From Mesonia sp008017825 (GTDB lineage: Bacteria > Bacteroidota > Bacteroidia > Flavobacteriales > Flavobacteriaceae), in assembly GCF_008017825.1 (NCBI RefSeq), contig NZ_VRLS01000006.1:35030-99029 (forward strand): a stretch of 64,000 nucleotides of DNA, given 5' to 3'. Under the pieces are notes generated by a model, which saw only the letters and a program-made list of their open reading frames with translations, ran no database searches and was not told the DNA's origin. Positions 33,788 through 43,108 of this stretch are shown here, in pieces. How positions within the stretch are numbered: position 1 is the first letter of the stretch; each line of letters opens with the position of its first letter. The position numbers and the translations under genes were made by a program.

Positions 33788-35569
33788 ATGACAGAAGTAA
33801 AACGCCTTTTTGACTTTCCATACTATCAATTAGAGAATTTCAAACTACAAAAATCACTGGTAACCAAGTACGGAAACGAATGGATTGCCACTTCTACGGA
33901 AGAATATATCAACAAAGCCAATAAAATTAGTAGAGCTTTATTACGTTTAGGCGTTAATAAGAAAGATAATATAGCCATCATTTCTACCAGCAATCGCACA
34001 GAGTGGAATATTATGGATATTGGTATTTTGCAAACAGGTGCACAAGATGTTCCTATTTACCCTACTATTTCTGAAGAAGAGTACGCCTATGTTCTAAATC
34101 ATAGTGAATCTATATACTGTTTTGTTTCAGATAAAGAAGTTTTAGAGAAAGTAAATAGAATTAAAAATCAAGTCCCTTCATTAAAGGAGGTCTATAGTTT
34201 TGATGATATTGAGGGGGCCAAAAGCTGGAAAGAGTTACTTGAATTAGGAGAAGATGACAGTAATCAAAAAGAAGTAGAAGATATTAAATCTCAAATTTCT
34301 GAAGATGATTTAGCTACCATCATTTATACTTCTGGTACTACAGGAAAACCTAAAGGAGTGATGTTATCTCACAAAAATATAGTGAGTAACGCTGTAAATA
34401 GTGCCACTAGACTTCCGCTAGAGGAAAAAGAAAGTGTTGCTATTAGCTTTCTACCCGTGTGTCATATTTATGAACGCATGTTACTTTATATGTATCAATA
34501 CACCGGAGTAAGCATCTATTTTGCTGAATCTATAGATAAAATCAGTGAAAATTTAAAAGAGGTTAAACCTGATGTCATGTCTGCAGTTCCTAGACTCTTA
34601 GAAAAAGTATATGATAAGATTATTGCTAAAGGGACCGCTTTAGAAGGGATTAAAAAGAAATTATTTTACTGGGCGGTAGAATTAGGATTAGAATGGGAAC
34701 CCTACGGACAAAATGGTTGGTGGTATGAAACTAAGCTCAAAGTGGCACGTAAATTAATTTTCAGCAAATGGCAAGAAGCCCTTGGCGGAAATTTAGGAGT
34801 AATTGCCTCTGGTAGTGCTGCGCTTCAACCTCGACTAGCACGTGTATTTAATGCAGCTGGAATCGGTGTAATGGAAGGTTACGGTCTTACAGAAACATCG
34901 CCTGTTATAGCGGTTAATGATATGCGTCATAAAGGGTTTAAAGTAGGGACTGTTGGTAAACCTCTTCCAGAAACTGAAGTTAAAATTGCGGAAGATGGAG
35001 AAATTCTAATCAAGGGACCTCAGGTGATGATTGGTTATTACAAAGATCAAGAAAAAACTGATGAAGTCTTAAAAAATAATTATTTTCATACAGGTGATAT
35101 TGGCGAAGTTGACAACGAAGGTTTCCTAAAAATTACCGATCGTAAAAAAGAAATGTTTAAAACATCTGGTGGAAAATATGTAGCTCCACAAATGATTGAG
35201 AACACGATGAAACAATCTCGTTTTATCGAACAAATTATGGTGATTGGTGAAGGTCAAAAAATGCCTGCAGCTTTAATTCAACCAAATTTTGAATTTATTG
35301 AAGATTGGGCTAGCAGAAAAAACATAGATATTGGTTCATCTACAGAAGAATTATGTAACTCTAATGAGGTTATTAATAGAATTCAAAGAGAAGTAGATTT
35401 CTACAATGAACGATTTGGAAAATGGGAAAGAGTTAAAAAATTCGAATTAACTCCCGATGTGTGGTCTGTAGATGATAACCACCTTACTCCTACTATGAAA
35501 ATGAAGAGAAAGGTAATTAAGGAGAAATATTTAGACCTATACAATAAAATTTATGAGGTTCAATCATAG
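33788..35569 (+). CDS. Long-chain acyl-CoA synthetase (AMP-forming, FadD-like)
   Basis: A 593-residue ANL-superfamily enzyme. The P-loop TIIYTSGTTGKPKGVMLSH, the adenylate motif GYGLTETSPVIAV, FHTGDIGEVDNEGFLKITDR and the C-terminal Lys region (LTPTMKMKRKVI) are intact. It activates fatty acids to acyl-CoA for beta-oxidation. It stands upstream of the marR-fad operon with its own terminator and shares a half-operator sequence, so common control is plausible. Confidence 0.92.
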   Translation: MTEVKRLFDFPYYQLENFKLQKSLVTKYGNEWIATSTEEYINKANKISRALLRLGVNKKDNIAIISTSNRTEWNIMDIGILQTGAQDVPIYPTISEEEYAYVLNHSESIYCFVSDKEVLEKVNRIKNQVPSLKEVYSFDDIEGAKSWKELLELGEDDSNQKEVEDIKSQISEDDLATIIYTSGTTGKPKGVMLSHKNIVSNAVNSATRLPLEEKESVAISFLPVCHIYERMLLYMYQYTGVSIYFAESIDKISENLKEVKPDVMSAVPRLLEKVYDKIIAKGTALEGIKKKLFYWAVELGLEWEPYGQNGWWYETKLKVARKLIFSKWQEALGGNLGVIASGSAALQPRLARVFNAAGIGVMEGYGLTETSPVIAVNDMRHKGFKVGTVGKPLPETEVKIAEDGEILIKGPQVMIGYYKDQEKTDEVLKNNYFHTGDIGEVDNEGFLKITDRKKEMFKTSGGKYVAPQMIENTMKQSRFIEQIMVIGEGQKMPAALIQPNFEFIEDWASRKNIDIGSSTEELCNSNEVINRIQREVDFYNERFGKWERVKKFELTPDVWSVDDNHLTPTMKMKRKVIKEKYLDLYNKIYEVQS

Positions 35570-35587
35570 GTAATTTAAAACTTCAAT

Positions 35588-35620
35588 AAAAAGCTCTAGA
35601 TAAACTCTAGAGCTTTTTTT
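35588..35620 (+). terminator. Terminator after the acyl-CoA synthetase gene
   Basis: AAAGCTCTAGA / TCTAGAGCTTT stem, 5-nt loop, then T run. Confidence 0.88.
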
Positions 35621-35874
35621 ACTTAAAATTGCTCATCACATTTAGGCCTCCAATTTTTCTTCTTTTTTCTTATTTAAATACAAAGCTAAGCATTACTTTT
35701 CTTCTACTCTATAATTGCACAGTATATTCATATTTTCAGAAGTCTATTCTTTTAATATAAATTACAAAAAACGTTTTATTGTTTATTTATTCCTATATTT
35801 ATATTCATTATAAACCTATTTTCTGTTAAAACTTTTCTTTTTCTACACTTCCCTATAAAATTTAACACGATAAC
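35621..35874. other. AT-rich intergenic DNA before the marR operon
   Basis: No open frame with coding character, RNA gene or repeat was found in this stretch. It is strongly T-rich on the plus strand. The operator and promoter of the marR operon follow directly. Confidence 0.5.
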
Positions 35875-35890
35875 ATTATGCGTGCATAAT
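35875..35890. promoter_or_regulatory. Palindromic operator of the marR-fad operon
   Basis: ATTATGC-GT-GCATAAT is a 16-bp palindrome with 7-bp arms and a 2-bp centre. It ends 9 bp before the -7 box and so covers the -33 region of the promoter. The first gene of the operon encodes a MarR-type repressor, and MarR sites are typically palindromes of this length. Autorepression by blocking sigma-factor contact is the natural reading. Confidence 0.7.
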
Positions 35891-35899
35891 AAAATTCAT

Positions 35900-35907
35900 T
35901 ATATTTG
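35900..35907 (+). promoter_or_regulatory. -7 element of the marR-fad operon
   Basis: TATATTTG, 17 bp before the marR ATG at 35925. The -33 region is occupied by the palindromic operator. Confidence 0.55.
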
Positions 35908-35924
35908 AATGACAAGTATAATAT

Positions 35925-36377
35925 ATGAAAGAAAAAACAATAGATTATGTACTAAGAGCTACTTGGATTGCAGTTGCTAAAATGTATAATGAAGAAGCAA
36001 GCAGAAAAGGTAGCACTATGGCTACAGGATTTGCCTTACTGAATATAGATCCAGATGAAGGTACTCCTTCTACTTCTTTGGGTCCAAAAATGGGAATGGA
36101 AGCAACAAGTTTGTCTAGAACCTTAAGGACTATGGAAGATAAAGGCTTAATTACTAGACAACGAAACCCAGAAGATGGGAGAAGTGTTATCATCCAGTTG
36201 ACTGAATTTGGACGAGAAATGAGAGCTTTTTCTAAAGAAGTAGTTCTCACTTTTGATGAAGCTGTGAATGAAGTTATTCCGCAAGAAGATCTTAAAACTT
36301 TTAATCGCGTAGCCAATACAATCATGGAATTAATCAACAACAAAAAAATTTATAAATCAGAAACTCCTGTAAAATAA
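35925..36377 (+). CDS. MarR-family transcriptional regulator of the fatty-acid degradation operon
   Basis: A 150-residue winged-helix protein. The recognition region is EATSLSRTLRTMEDKGLITRQRNPEDGRSVIIQLTEFG, the standard MarR helix-turn-helix plus wing. Helical ends form the dimerisation region. It ends 2 bp before the 3-hydroxyacyl-CoA dehydrogenase gene, and a perfect 16-bp palindrome overlaps its promoter. It probably senses an acyl-CoA or fatty acid and derepresses the operon, by analogy with acyl-CoA-responsive regulators; ligand not shown. Confidence 0.88.
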   Translation: MKEKTIDYVLRATWIAVAKMYNEEASRKGSTMATGFALLNIDPDEGTPSTSLGPKMGMEATSLSRTLRTMEDKGLITRQRNPEDGRSVIIQLTEFGREMRAFSKEVVLTFDEAVNEVIPQEDLKTFNRVANTIMELINNKKIYKSETPVK

Positions 36378-36379
36378 TT

Positions 36380-38785
36380 ATGAAAAGAAACATTAATAAA
36401 GTAGCTGTCATAGGATCAGGAATTATGGGAAGCGGTATCGCTTGTCATTTCGCCAATATTGGTGTAGAAGTCCTGTTACTAGACATTGTACCTAGAGAAT
36501 TAAATGATAAAGAAAAGAAAAAAGGTTTAAGCCTAGAAGATAAGACGGTAAGAAACAGGATTGTAAACGAAGCCCTACAAGCTTCTTTAAAATCAAAGCC
36601 TTCTCCAATATATCATCAAAAATTCGCAAATAGAATTACTACAGGTAACTTAGAAGATGACATTCATAAAGTTTCTGAAGTCGATTGGATTATAGAGGTT
36701 GTTGTAGAAAGATTAGATATTAAAAAACAGGTTTTTGATAACTTAGAAAAGCATCGTAAACCTGGAACCTTAATCACTTCGAACACTTCTGGTATCCCAA
36801 TTAAATTTATGAATGAAGGTAGAAGTGAAGATTTTCAAAAACACTTTTGCGGAACTCACTTTTTTAATCCGCCAAGATACTTAAGATTATTTGAGATCAT
36901 ACCTGGACCTAATACTTCTCCTGATGTATTGGAATTCTTAAATGACTACGGAAAAAAATTCCTAGGAAAAAAATCTGTAGTAGCGAAAGACACCCCCGCA
37001 TTTATTGGAAATAGAGTTGGTATTTTTAGTATTATGAGCCTTTTCCATATGGTAAAAGATATGGATATGACTATTGAAGAAGTTGATAAACTTACAGGAC
37101 CAGTAATTGGTAGACAAAAATCAGCCACTTTCCGTACGGTTGATGTGGTTGGTTTAGATACGCTAGTTCACGTCGCCAATGGTCTTTATGAAAATGTACC
37201 CGATGATGAGCAGCACGATCTCTTTAAGTTGCCTGGTTTCATAGATACGATGATGGAGAACAAATGGCTCGGAAGCAAATCGGGACAGGGTTTCTATAAA
37301 AAAGAAAAAAAGAAAGATGGTTCTAGCGAAATAAAATCTCTAGATCTAAACACTTTAGAATATAGAGAAAGAAAAAGTGCATCATTCGCTACGTTAGAAC
37401 TCACTAAAACAATTGATAATGTAAGCGATCGTTTTGAAGTTCTTATTAAAGGAAAAGATAAAGCAGGAGAATTCTACCGTAAGAACTTTTCTGCTCTTTT
37501 TGCTTATGTATCTAATCGTATTCCAGAAATATCAGATGAGCTTTACAAAATAGATGATGCTATGAAAGCTGGTTTTGGATGGGAACACGGTCCTTTTCAG
37601 ATTTGGGATGCAATTGGCGTAGAGAAAGGAATCGAAATGATGAAAGAGCAAGGCTACGAACCTGCAGCCTGGGTAAATGAAATGCTAGAAACTGGTAGCA
37701 AGTCTTTTTATTCCGTAAAGGAGGGTAACACTTACTATTACGATATTCCTCAAAAAGAACAAGTAAAAGTCCCTGGACAAGATGCTTTTATCATTCTAGA
37801 TAATATTAGAGAATCTAAAGAGGTTTTCAAAAACAGTGGTGTTGTTGTAGAAGATTTAGGAGACGGAATCTTAAACGTAGAATTCCGCAGTAAAATGAAT
37901 TCAATTGGAGGCGATGTTCTTGACGGAATTAACAAAGCCATCGATATAGCCGAAAAAGATTATCAAGGTTTAGTGGTTGCCAACGACGGACAAAATTTCT
38001 CTGTAGGTGCCAATATTGGGATGATTTTTATGATGGCTGTAGAGCAAGAATATGATGAGCTCAATATGGCGATTAAATACTTCCAGGATACGATGATGCG
38101 TATGCGCTATTCCTCGATACCAACCGTAGCGGCTCCTCACAATATGACTTTAGGAGGTGGCTGTGAACTTTCGCTTCACGCGGATAAAGTTGTAGCCCAT
38201 GCCGAAACTTATATTGGCCTAGTAGAATTTGGTGTTGGTGTGATTCCTGGTGGTGGTGGTTCTAAAGAAATGACTGTTCGAGCTGCTGATACTTTTCAAA
38301 AAGATGATGTAGAACTTAATAGACTTAGAGAACATTTCTTAACTATTGGAATGGCTAAAGTATCCACCTCAGCATACGAAGCTTTTGACACGAATATTCT
38401 TCAAAAAGGAAAAGATATAATCGTAGTTAATAAGGAAAGGCAATTAGCTATGGCTAAAAAACACGCTTTACTAATGGCTGAAAATGGGTATACCAAACCA
38501 ATCCACCGTACTGATATCAAAGTATTAGGAAAGCAAGCACTCGGAGCTTTTTATGTAGGTACAGACCAAATGTATGCTGGAAAATATATTAGTGAACACG
38601 ATAAAAAAATCGCTAATAAATTGGCTTATGTAATGGCAGGAGGAGATTTATCTGCTGCAACAAAAGTAAGTGAGCAATATTTATTAGATCTAGAACGGGA
38701 AGCTTTCTTATCGCTAACGGGAGAAAGAAAAACCTTAGAGAGATTACAACATATGTTGAAAAAAGGGAAACCGCTTAGAAATTAA
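36380..38785 (+). CDS. Bifunctional 3-hydroxyacyl-CoA dehydrogenase / enoyl-CoA hydratase
   Basis: An 801-residue protein. The NAD-binding motif is at the N-terminus (VAVIGSGIMGSGIACHFANI, about 8-27). A second dehydrogenase segment follows, and the crotonase domain lies C-terminally (about residues 490-720; NFSVGANIGM and HNMTLGGGCELSLHAD). This order, dehydrogenase first, is that of B. subtilis FadN and opposite to E. coli FadB. It hydrates enoyl-CoA and oxidises the product in beta-oxidation. It lies 2 bp after marR; the thiolase gene follows after a small interposed gene. Confidence 0.93.
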   Translation: MKRNINKVAVIGSGIMGSGIACHFANIGVEVLLLDIVPRELNDKEKKKGLSLEDKTVRNRIVNEALQASLKSKPSPIYHQKFANRITTGNLEDDIHKVSEVDWIIEVVVERLDIKKQVFDNLEKHRKPGTLITSNTSGIPIKFMNEGRSEDFQKHFCGTHFFNPPRYLRLFEIIPGPNTSPDVLEFLNDYGKKFLGKKSVVAKDTPAFIGNRVGIFSIMSLFHMVKDMDMTIEEVDKLTGPVIGRQKSATFRTVDVVGLDTLVHVANGLYENVPDDEQHDLFKLPGFIDTMMENKWLGSKSGQGFYKKEKKKDGSSEIKSLDLNTLEYRERKSASFATLELTKTIDNVSDRFEVLIKGKDKAGEFYRKNFSALFAYVSNRIPEISDELYKIDDAMKAGFGWEHGPFQIWDAIGVEKGIEMMKEQGYEPAAWVNEMLETGSKSFYSVKEGNTYYYDIPQKEQVKVPGQDAFIILDNIRESKEVFKNSGVVVEDLGDGILNVEFRSKMNSIGGDVLDGINKAIDIAEKDYQGLVVANDGQNFSVGANIGMIFMMAVEQEYDELNMAIKYFQDTMMRMRYSSIPTVAAPHNMTLGGGCELSLHADKVVAHAETYIGLVEFGVGVIPGGGGSKEMTVRAADTFQKDDVELNRLREHFLTIGMAKVSTSAYEAFDTNILQKGKDIIVVNKERQLAMAKKHALLMAENGYTKPIHRTDIKVLGKQALGAFYVGTDQMYAGKYISEHDKKIANKLAYVMAGGDLSAATKVSEQYLLDLEREAFLSLTGERKTLERLQHMLKKGKPLRN

Positions 38786-38810
38786 TGTTTAAAGTAGACT
38801 ATTGAAAAAA

Positions 38811-39239
38811 TGACTTAAGATAATTAATATTATGGCTGCAAATCATAACTTTAGAAAATTGATGATCTGGACGGAAGCTATAGAATTAGTCAAAGAAACT
38901 TATTCTATAACTAAAAAATTCCCTAAAACAGAAACATATTCACTTATAAGTCAAATTCAACGTTCTGCAGTTTCCATTCCCTCTAATATTGCTGAGGGAA
39001 CAAGTAAAAGTACTAATAAGCATTTTTTACAATATTTAGAAACCGCTTTGGGTTCAGCTTTTGAGTGGGAAACACAATTAATTATCGCATTTGAAATTAA
39101 TTATATTTCAGAAAATACATTTAAACATTTAGAAAATAAAATTCAATTAATTCAAGGGATGATTACAAGATTTATGGAAAAGATAAAGAACTCATAACAG
39201 GAGAAAATCTTATCTCATAAGTCCTATCATCTTAAGTCA
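38811..39239. repeat. 11-bp inverted repeat bracketing the four-helix-bundle gene
   Basis: TGACTTAAGAT at 38811-38821 and its exact reverse complement ATCTTAAGTCA at 39229-39239 enclose the 121-codon gene. The bracketed unit is 429 bp and falls in an otherwise tight operon. Each arm is itself nearly palindromic around CTTAAG, which weakens the evidence a little. Confidence 0.5.
38832..39197 (+). CDS. Four-helix-bundle protein (23S rRNA intervening-sequence protein family)
   Basis: A 121-residue protein of the IVP/S23 family. The signatures are FRKLMIWTEAIELVKETYSI, FPKTETYSLISQIQRSAVSI and SNIAEGTSKSTNKHFLQYLE, and the protein ends in ITRFME. The family folds as a four-helix bundle that forms pentamers; it was first seen encoded within insertions in 23S rRNA, and free-standing copies are common in Bacteroidota. 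Its function is unresolved. Here it interrupts a beta-oxidation operon (46 bp after the dehydrogenase, 54 bp before the thiolase) and is bracketed by an inverted repeat, suggesting a mobile cassette. Confidence 0.9.
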   Translation: MAANHNFRKLMIWTEAIELVKETYSITKKFPKTETYSLISQIQRSAVSIPSNIAEGTSKSTNKHFLQYLETALGSAFEWETQLIIAFEINYISENTFKHLENKIQLIQGMITRFMEKIKNS

Positions 39240-39251
39240 AAAAATAAAACG

Positions 39252-40442
39252 ATGAATAAAACCGCATATATAGTAAAAGCATATAGAACCGCCGTAGGAA
39301 AATCCTCTAGAGGAGTTTTTAGGTTCAAACGACCAGATGAATTAGCTGCAGAAACCATTCAGTATATGATGGAGCAGCTACCAGATTTTGACAAAACAAG
39401 AATCGATGATGTTATTGTAGGAAACGCGATGCCAGAAGCCGAACAAGGTCTAAATATGGGACGTCTTGTTTCTCTTATGGGATTAAAGACTGAAGATGTA
39501 GCAGGTGTAACTGTTAACCGTTACTGTGCCTCTGGATTAGAAACTATCGCCATCGCTTCAGCAAAAATACAAAGCGGTCAAGCCGAATGTATTATCGCTG
39601 GAGGAGTTGAAAGTATGAGTTACATCCCCATGGGAGGTTACAAACCAGTACCTGATTATAAAGTAGCGAAAGAGGGTAACGAAGATTATTATTGGGGAAT
39701 GGGATTAACGGCAGAAGCTGTAGCCAACAAGTATAAAGTTTCTCGCGAAGATCAAGATGAATTTGCTTTTCAATCTCATCAAAAATCTTTAAAAGCTCAA
39801 GCCGAAGATCGTTTTCAAGATCAAATTGTACCCATTAACATAGACGAAACCTATGTCGAAGATGGAAAAAAGAAAACGCGTTCTTATACAGTAACTAAAG
39901 ATGAAGGACCCCGTGCCGATACTTCTATAGAAGCATTAGCTAGACTTCGTCCTGTATTTGCTGAAGGCGGTAGCGTAACAGCCGGTAACTCCTCACAAAC
40001 GAGTGATGGTGCTGCTTTTACTCTAGTAATGAGTGAAGCAATGGTAAAAGAACTCAAGCTAGAACCTATTGCAAGATTGGTAAGTTTTACAGCAGTAGGT
40101 GTTGAACCAAGAATTATGGGGATCGGACCTGTAAAAGCCATTCCAAAAGCTTTAAAACAAGCTGGATTAAAATTAGACGACATGGAGCTTATTGAGTTGA
40201 ATGAAGCATTTGCTTCTCAGTCATTAGCTGTAATTCGAGAATTAGGAATTAATACAGACCGACTTAACGTTAACGGAGGAGCCATTTCTATGGGACATCC
40301 CTTGGGTTGTACGGGAGCTAAACTTTCTGTTCAAATCTTTGATGAGATGCGTAAGCGTAATCTTCAAAATAAACACGCTATGGTTACCATGTGCGTAGGT
40401 ACAGGACAAGGTGCAGCTGGAGTTTATGAATTCTTAAATTAA
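39252..40442 (+). CDS. Acetyl-CoA C-acyltransferase (3-ketoacyl-CoA thiolase)
   Basis: A 396-residue thiolase. The acylated nucleophile is C92 (NRYCASGLETIA), with His349 (GGAISMGHPLGCTGAK) and C381 (MCVGTGQGAAG). Length is normal for FadA-type enzymes. It cleaves 3-ketoacyl-CoA to acetyl-CoA and shortened acyl-CoA, the last beta-oxidation step. It lies 27 bp before the acyl-CoA dehydrogenase gene. Confidence 0.94.
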   Translation: MNKTAYIVKAYRTAVGKSSRGVFRFKRPDELAAETIQYMMEQLPDFDKTRIDDVIVGNAMPEAEQGLNMGRLVSLMGLKTEDVAGVTVNRYCASGLETIAIASAKIQSGQAECIIAGGVESMSYIPMGGYKPVPDYKVAKEGNEDYYWGMGLTAEAVANKYKVSREDQDEFAFQSHQKSLKAQAEDRFQDQIVPINIDETYVEDGKKKTRSYTVTKDEGPRADTSIEALARLRPVFAEGGSVTAGNSSQTSDGAAFTLVMSEAMVKELKLEPIARLVSFTAVGVEPRIMGIGPVKAIPKALKQAGLKLDDMELIELNEAFASQSLAVIRELGINTDRLNVNGGAISMGHPLGCTGAKLSVQIFDEMRKRNLQNKHAMVTMCVGTGQGAAGVYEFLN

Positions 40443-40469
40443 AAAACATAACACAATAACTAAATAAAA

Positions 40470-42275
40470 ATGAGCACAGAAAATAAAAAAGATATCCTTC
40501 GCGGCGGACAGTTTCTTGTAAAGGAAACCAAATGTGAGGACGTTTTCACTCCAGAAGATTTTAATGAGGAGCAGAAAATGATGAAAGACTCGGTAAAAGA
40601 ATTTGTTGACCGTGAAATTTGGCCAAAAAAAGAGGAATTCGAAAATAAGAATTATGACCTAACCGAGAAGGTAATGCGTAAAGCAGGAGAACTTGGTTTC
40701 TTAGGTATAGCAGTTCCCGAAGAATACGATGGTTTAGGGATGGGGTTTGTATCTACTATGTTGGTATGTGATTATATTTCTGGAGCAACAGGTTCTATCG
40801 CCACTGCTTTTGGAGCGCATACGGGGATAGGTACAATGCCTATTACATTATATGGTAACGAAGAACAAAAGAAAAAATACGTTCCTAAATTAGCGACTGG
40901 TGAGTGGTTTGGTGCTTATTGTTTAACAGAACCTGGAGCAGGTAGTGATGCTAATTCTGGTAAAACAAAAGCAGTACTTTCAGATGATGGTAAGTACTAC
41001 AGTATTTCTGGCCAAAAAATGTGGATCTCTAATGCAGGGTTCGCTAACGTGTTTATTGTATTTGCCAGAATTGAAGATGATAAAAATATTACGGGTTTCA
41101 TTGTAGAAAACGATAAAGAGAACGGAATTTCTTTTGGAGAGGAAGAAAAGAAGTTAGGAATTCACTCCTCTTCTACCCGACAAGTATTTTTTAACGAAAC
41201 AAAAGTTCCGGTAGAAAATATGCTTTCAGAAAGAGGTAACGGTTTTAAAATTGCAATGAACGCCTTAAATGTTGGTAGAATCAAATTAGCTGCGGCTTGT
41301 TTAGATGCACAACGTAGAGTAACCGATAGCGCAGTTAAATATGCTAACGATCGTGTTCAATTTAAAACGTCTATTGCCAATTTTGGTGCGATTAAATATA
41401 AGTTAGCCGAAATGGCTACTTCTGCCTATGCAGGGGAGTCAGCATCTTACAGAGCTGCTAAAAATGTGGAAGATCGTATTGCTATCCGTCAAGCGGAAGG
41501 AAGCTCTCACGCTGAAGCGGAATTAAAAGGTGTAGAGGAATATGCTATAGAATGTTCTATATTAAAAGTAGCATGTTCAGAAGATATTCAAAACTGTAGT
41601 GATGAAGGAATACAAGTTTATGGTGGTATGGGATTCTCTGCAGATACCCCAATGGAGTCTGCTTGGAGAGATGCTCGTATTTCTAGAATTTACGAAGGAA
41701 CCAACGAGATTAACAGAATGCTAGCCGTGGGAATGCTCGTTAAAAAAGCGATGAAAGGTCACGTAGATTTATTAGGTCCAGCTCAAGCTGTAGCTGATGA
41801 GTTAACAGGAATTCCTTCTTTCGACAAACCAGATTATTCTGAGTTGTTTGCTGAAGAAAAAGAGATGGTGGCCAATCTAAAGAAAGTATTCTTAATGGTG
41901 GCTGGTAGCGCAGTTCAAAAATTTGGACCAGATTTAGAAGAGCACCAACAGTTATTATTAGCTGCATCTGATATTCTTATTGAGGTTTATATGGCAGAAT
42001 CTACCATCTTAAGAACCGAAAAGAATGCAAAAAGAAATGGTGAGGATTCTCAAAAAGAACAAATTGCGATGAGTAAACTTTACTTATACAATGCCGTAGA
42101 TATCGTAACTCAAAAAGCAAAAGAAAGTATCGTTTCTTTCGCTACAGGTGATGAGCAGCGAATGATGTTAATGGGACTTAAGCGTTTTACAAAATATCAA
42201 AATATGCCTAATGTCGTAGCACTTAGAAATACGATTGCAGAAAAACTTACTTCAGAAAATGAATATTGTTTTTAA
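40470..42275 (+). CDS. Acyl-CoA dehydrogenase (VLCAD-like, long form)
   Basis: A 601-residue acyl-CoA dehydrogenase. The FAD region YCLTEPGAGSDANSGKT and WISNAGFANVFIVFAR is intact. VYGGMGFSADTPMESAWRDA and the likely catalytic base in RIYEGTNEINRML follow. About 180 extra C-terminal residues form a helical domain as in very-long-chain dehydrogenases. It makes the first, FAD-linked oxidation of beta-oxidation; an electron-transfer flavoprotein gene is not in the window. Last gene of the fad operon, closed by a terminator. Confidence 0.94.
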   Translation: MSTENKKDILRGGQFLVKETKCEDVFTPEDFNEEQKMMKDSVKEFVDREIWPKKEEFENKNYDLTEKVMRKAGELGFLGIAVPEEYDGLGMGFVSTMLVCDYISGATGSIATAFGAHTGIGTMPITLYGNEEQKKKYVPKLATGEWFGAYCLTEPGAGSDANSGKTKAVLSDDGKYYSISGQKMWISNAGFANVFIVFARIEDDKNITGFIVENDKENGISFGEEEKKLGIHSSSTRQVFFNETKVPVENMLSERGNGFKIAMNALNVGRIKLAAACLDAQRRVTDSAVKYANDRVQFKTSIANFGAIKYKLAEMATSAYAGESASYRAAKNVEDRIAIRQAEGSSHAEAELKGVEEYAIECSILKVACSEDIQNCSDEGIQVYGGMGFSADTPMESAWRDARISRIYEGTNEINRMLAVGMLVKKAMKGHVDLLGPAQAVADELTGIPSFDKPDYSELFAEEKEMVANLKKVFLMVAGSAVQKFGPDLEEHQQLLLAASDILIEVYMAESTILRTEKNAKRNGEDSQKEQIAMSKLYLYNAVDIVTQKAKESIVSFATGDEQRMMLMGLKRFTKYQNMPNVVALRNTIAEKLTSENEYCF

Positions 42276-42303
42276 AAATTTAAGTTAGGTTAAGTTAGTT
42301 GAG

Positions 42304-42340
42304 AAAAGCCACATCACATAAGTAGATGTGGCTTTTTTTT
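42304..42340 (+). terminator. Terminator of the fad operon
   Basis: AAAAGCCACATC / GATGTGGCTTTT perfect 12-bp stem with a 9-nt loop and an 8-T tail, just before the convergent lipoprotein gene. Confidence 0.9.
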
Positions 42341-42355
42341 ATTTCAGGTGAAACC

Positions 42356-43105
42356 TTAAAAAGTGATTTCGCTTACTTCCGTAAAGGTGAACTCATCGTT
42401 AAATACTCCTAATTCATATTGCGTTAACTGTTCTTCCCCAATTAAAAAAAGTTCATTTTCTCTTATGATCAAATCAAATCCGGCAACGGGAATTGAAGAA
42501 ACAAAATTTGGGTATTGAGGTTCTGATACATCTAAAATTCTGACAACATTTAAATCGGCTACCAGTAAATAATTTCCGTAAAGCCCTAATCCTATAGGCT
42601 GATTCATTTGTACTGTAGTTAATAATTCTGGATACAAAGGATTCTCTGTATTATAAATTTCTAATTGATTAATGTCTCCCTCACAAGCTGCATTGGTATG
42701 CAAAGTGACATACGTAAAGTCTCCCGATGAAACTACAGGATCACAACTTCTAATATGGCTTACCTCTGCTAATTGCAAAGGATTTTCTGGAGCTGAAATA
42801 TCATAAATAAACATTCCTAGTCTGCTTCCCACATATAATTTATCACCTAAAGCGTATAAAGTTTCAATATCGAATCCTATATAGGTACTTCCCTTAAAAA
42901 TAGGCTGATTGGGGTTGGTAATTTCAAAAACACTAAGCGATTCTTCTCCCACTGTATATAAATAATTTCCTGCAAGGGAAAATCTAGCTAAGCTCCCTCC
43001 TACTCCATCTCCTCCAAAATCTGCAGAATTATTGGTACTACTATTACTATCTGAGCTACATGAGGCTACTATAATAATTAAACAGAATAATATAATTTTT
43101 TTCAT
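42356..43105 (-). CDS. LVIVD-repeat lipoprotein
   Basis: A 249-residue lipoprotein. The signal ends in IIIVASCSSDS (lipobox Cys about 16). The body has LVIVD-type propeller repeats: YLYTVGEESLSVFEI, KLYVGSRLGMFIYDIS and YLLVADLNVVRILDVS. These short repeats build beta-propellers on the bacterial surface. No enzyme motif is visible. It lies 3 bp after a second lipoprotein gene of related design, so the two probably form one surface complex. Confidence 0.82.
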   Translation of the reverse strand: MKKIILFCLIIIVASCSSDSNSSTNNSADFGGDGVGGSLARFSLAGNYLYTVGEESLSVFEITNPNQPIFKGSTYIGFDIETLYALGDKLYVGSRLGMFIYDISAPENPLQLAEVSHIRSCDPVVSSGDFTYVTLHTNAACEGDINQLEIYNTENPLYPELLTTVQMNQPIGLGLYGNYLLVADLNVVRILDVSEPQYPNFVSSIPVAGFDLIIRENELFLIGEEQLTQYELGVFNDEFTFTEVSEITF

Positions 43106-43108
43106 GAT

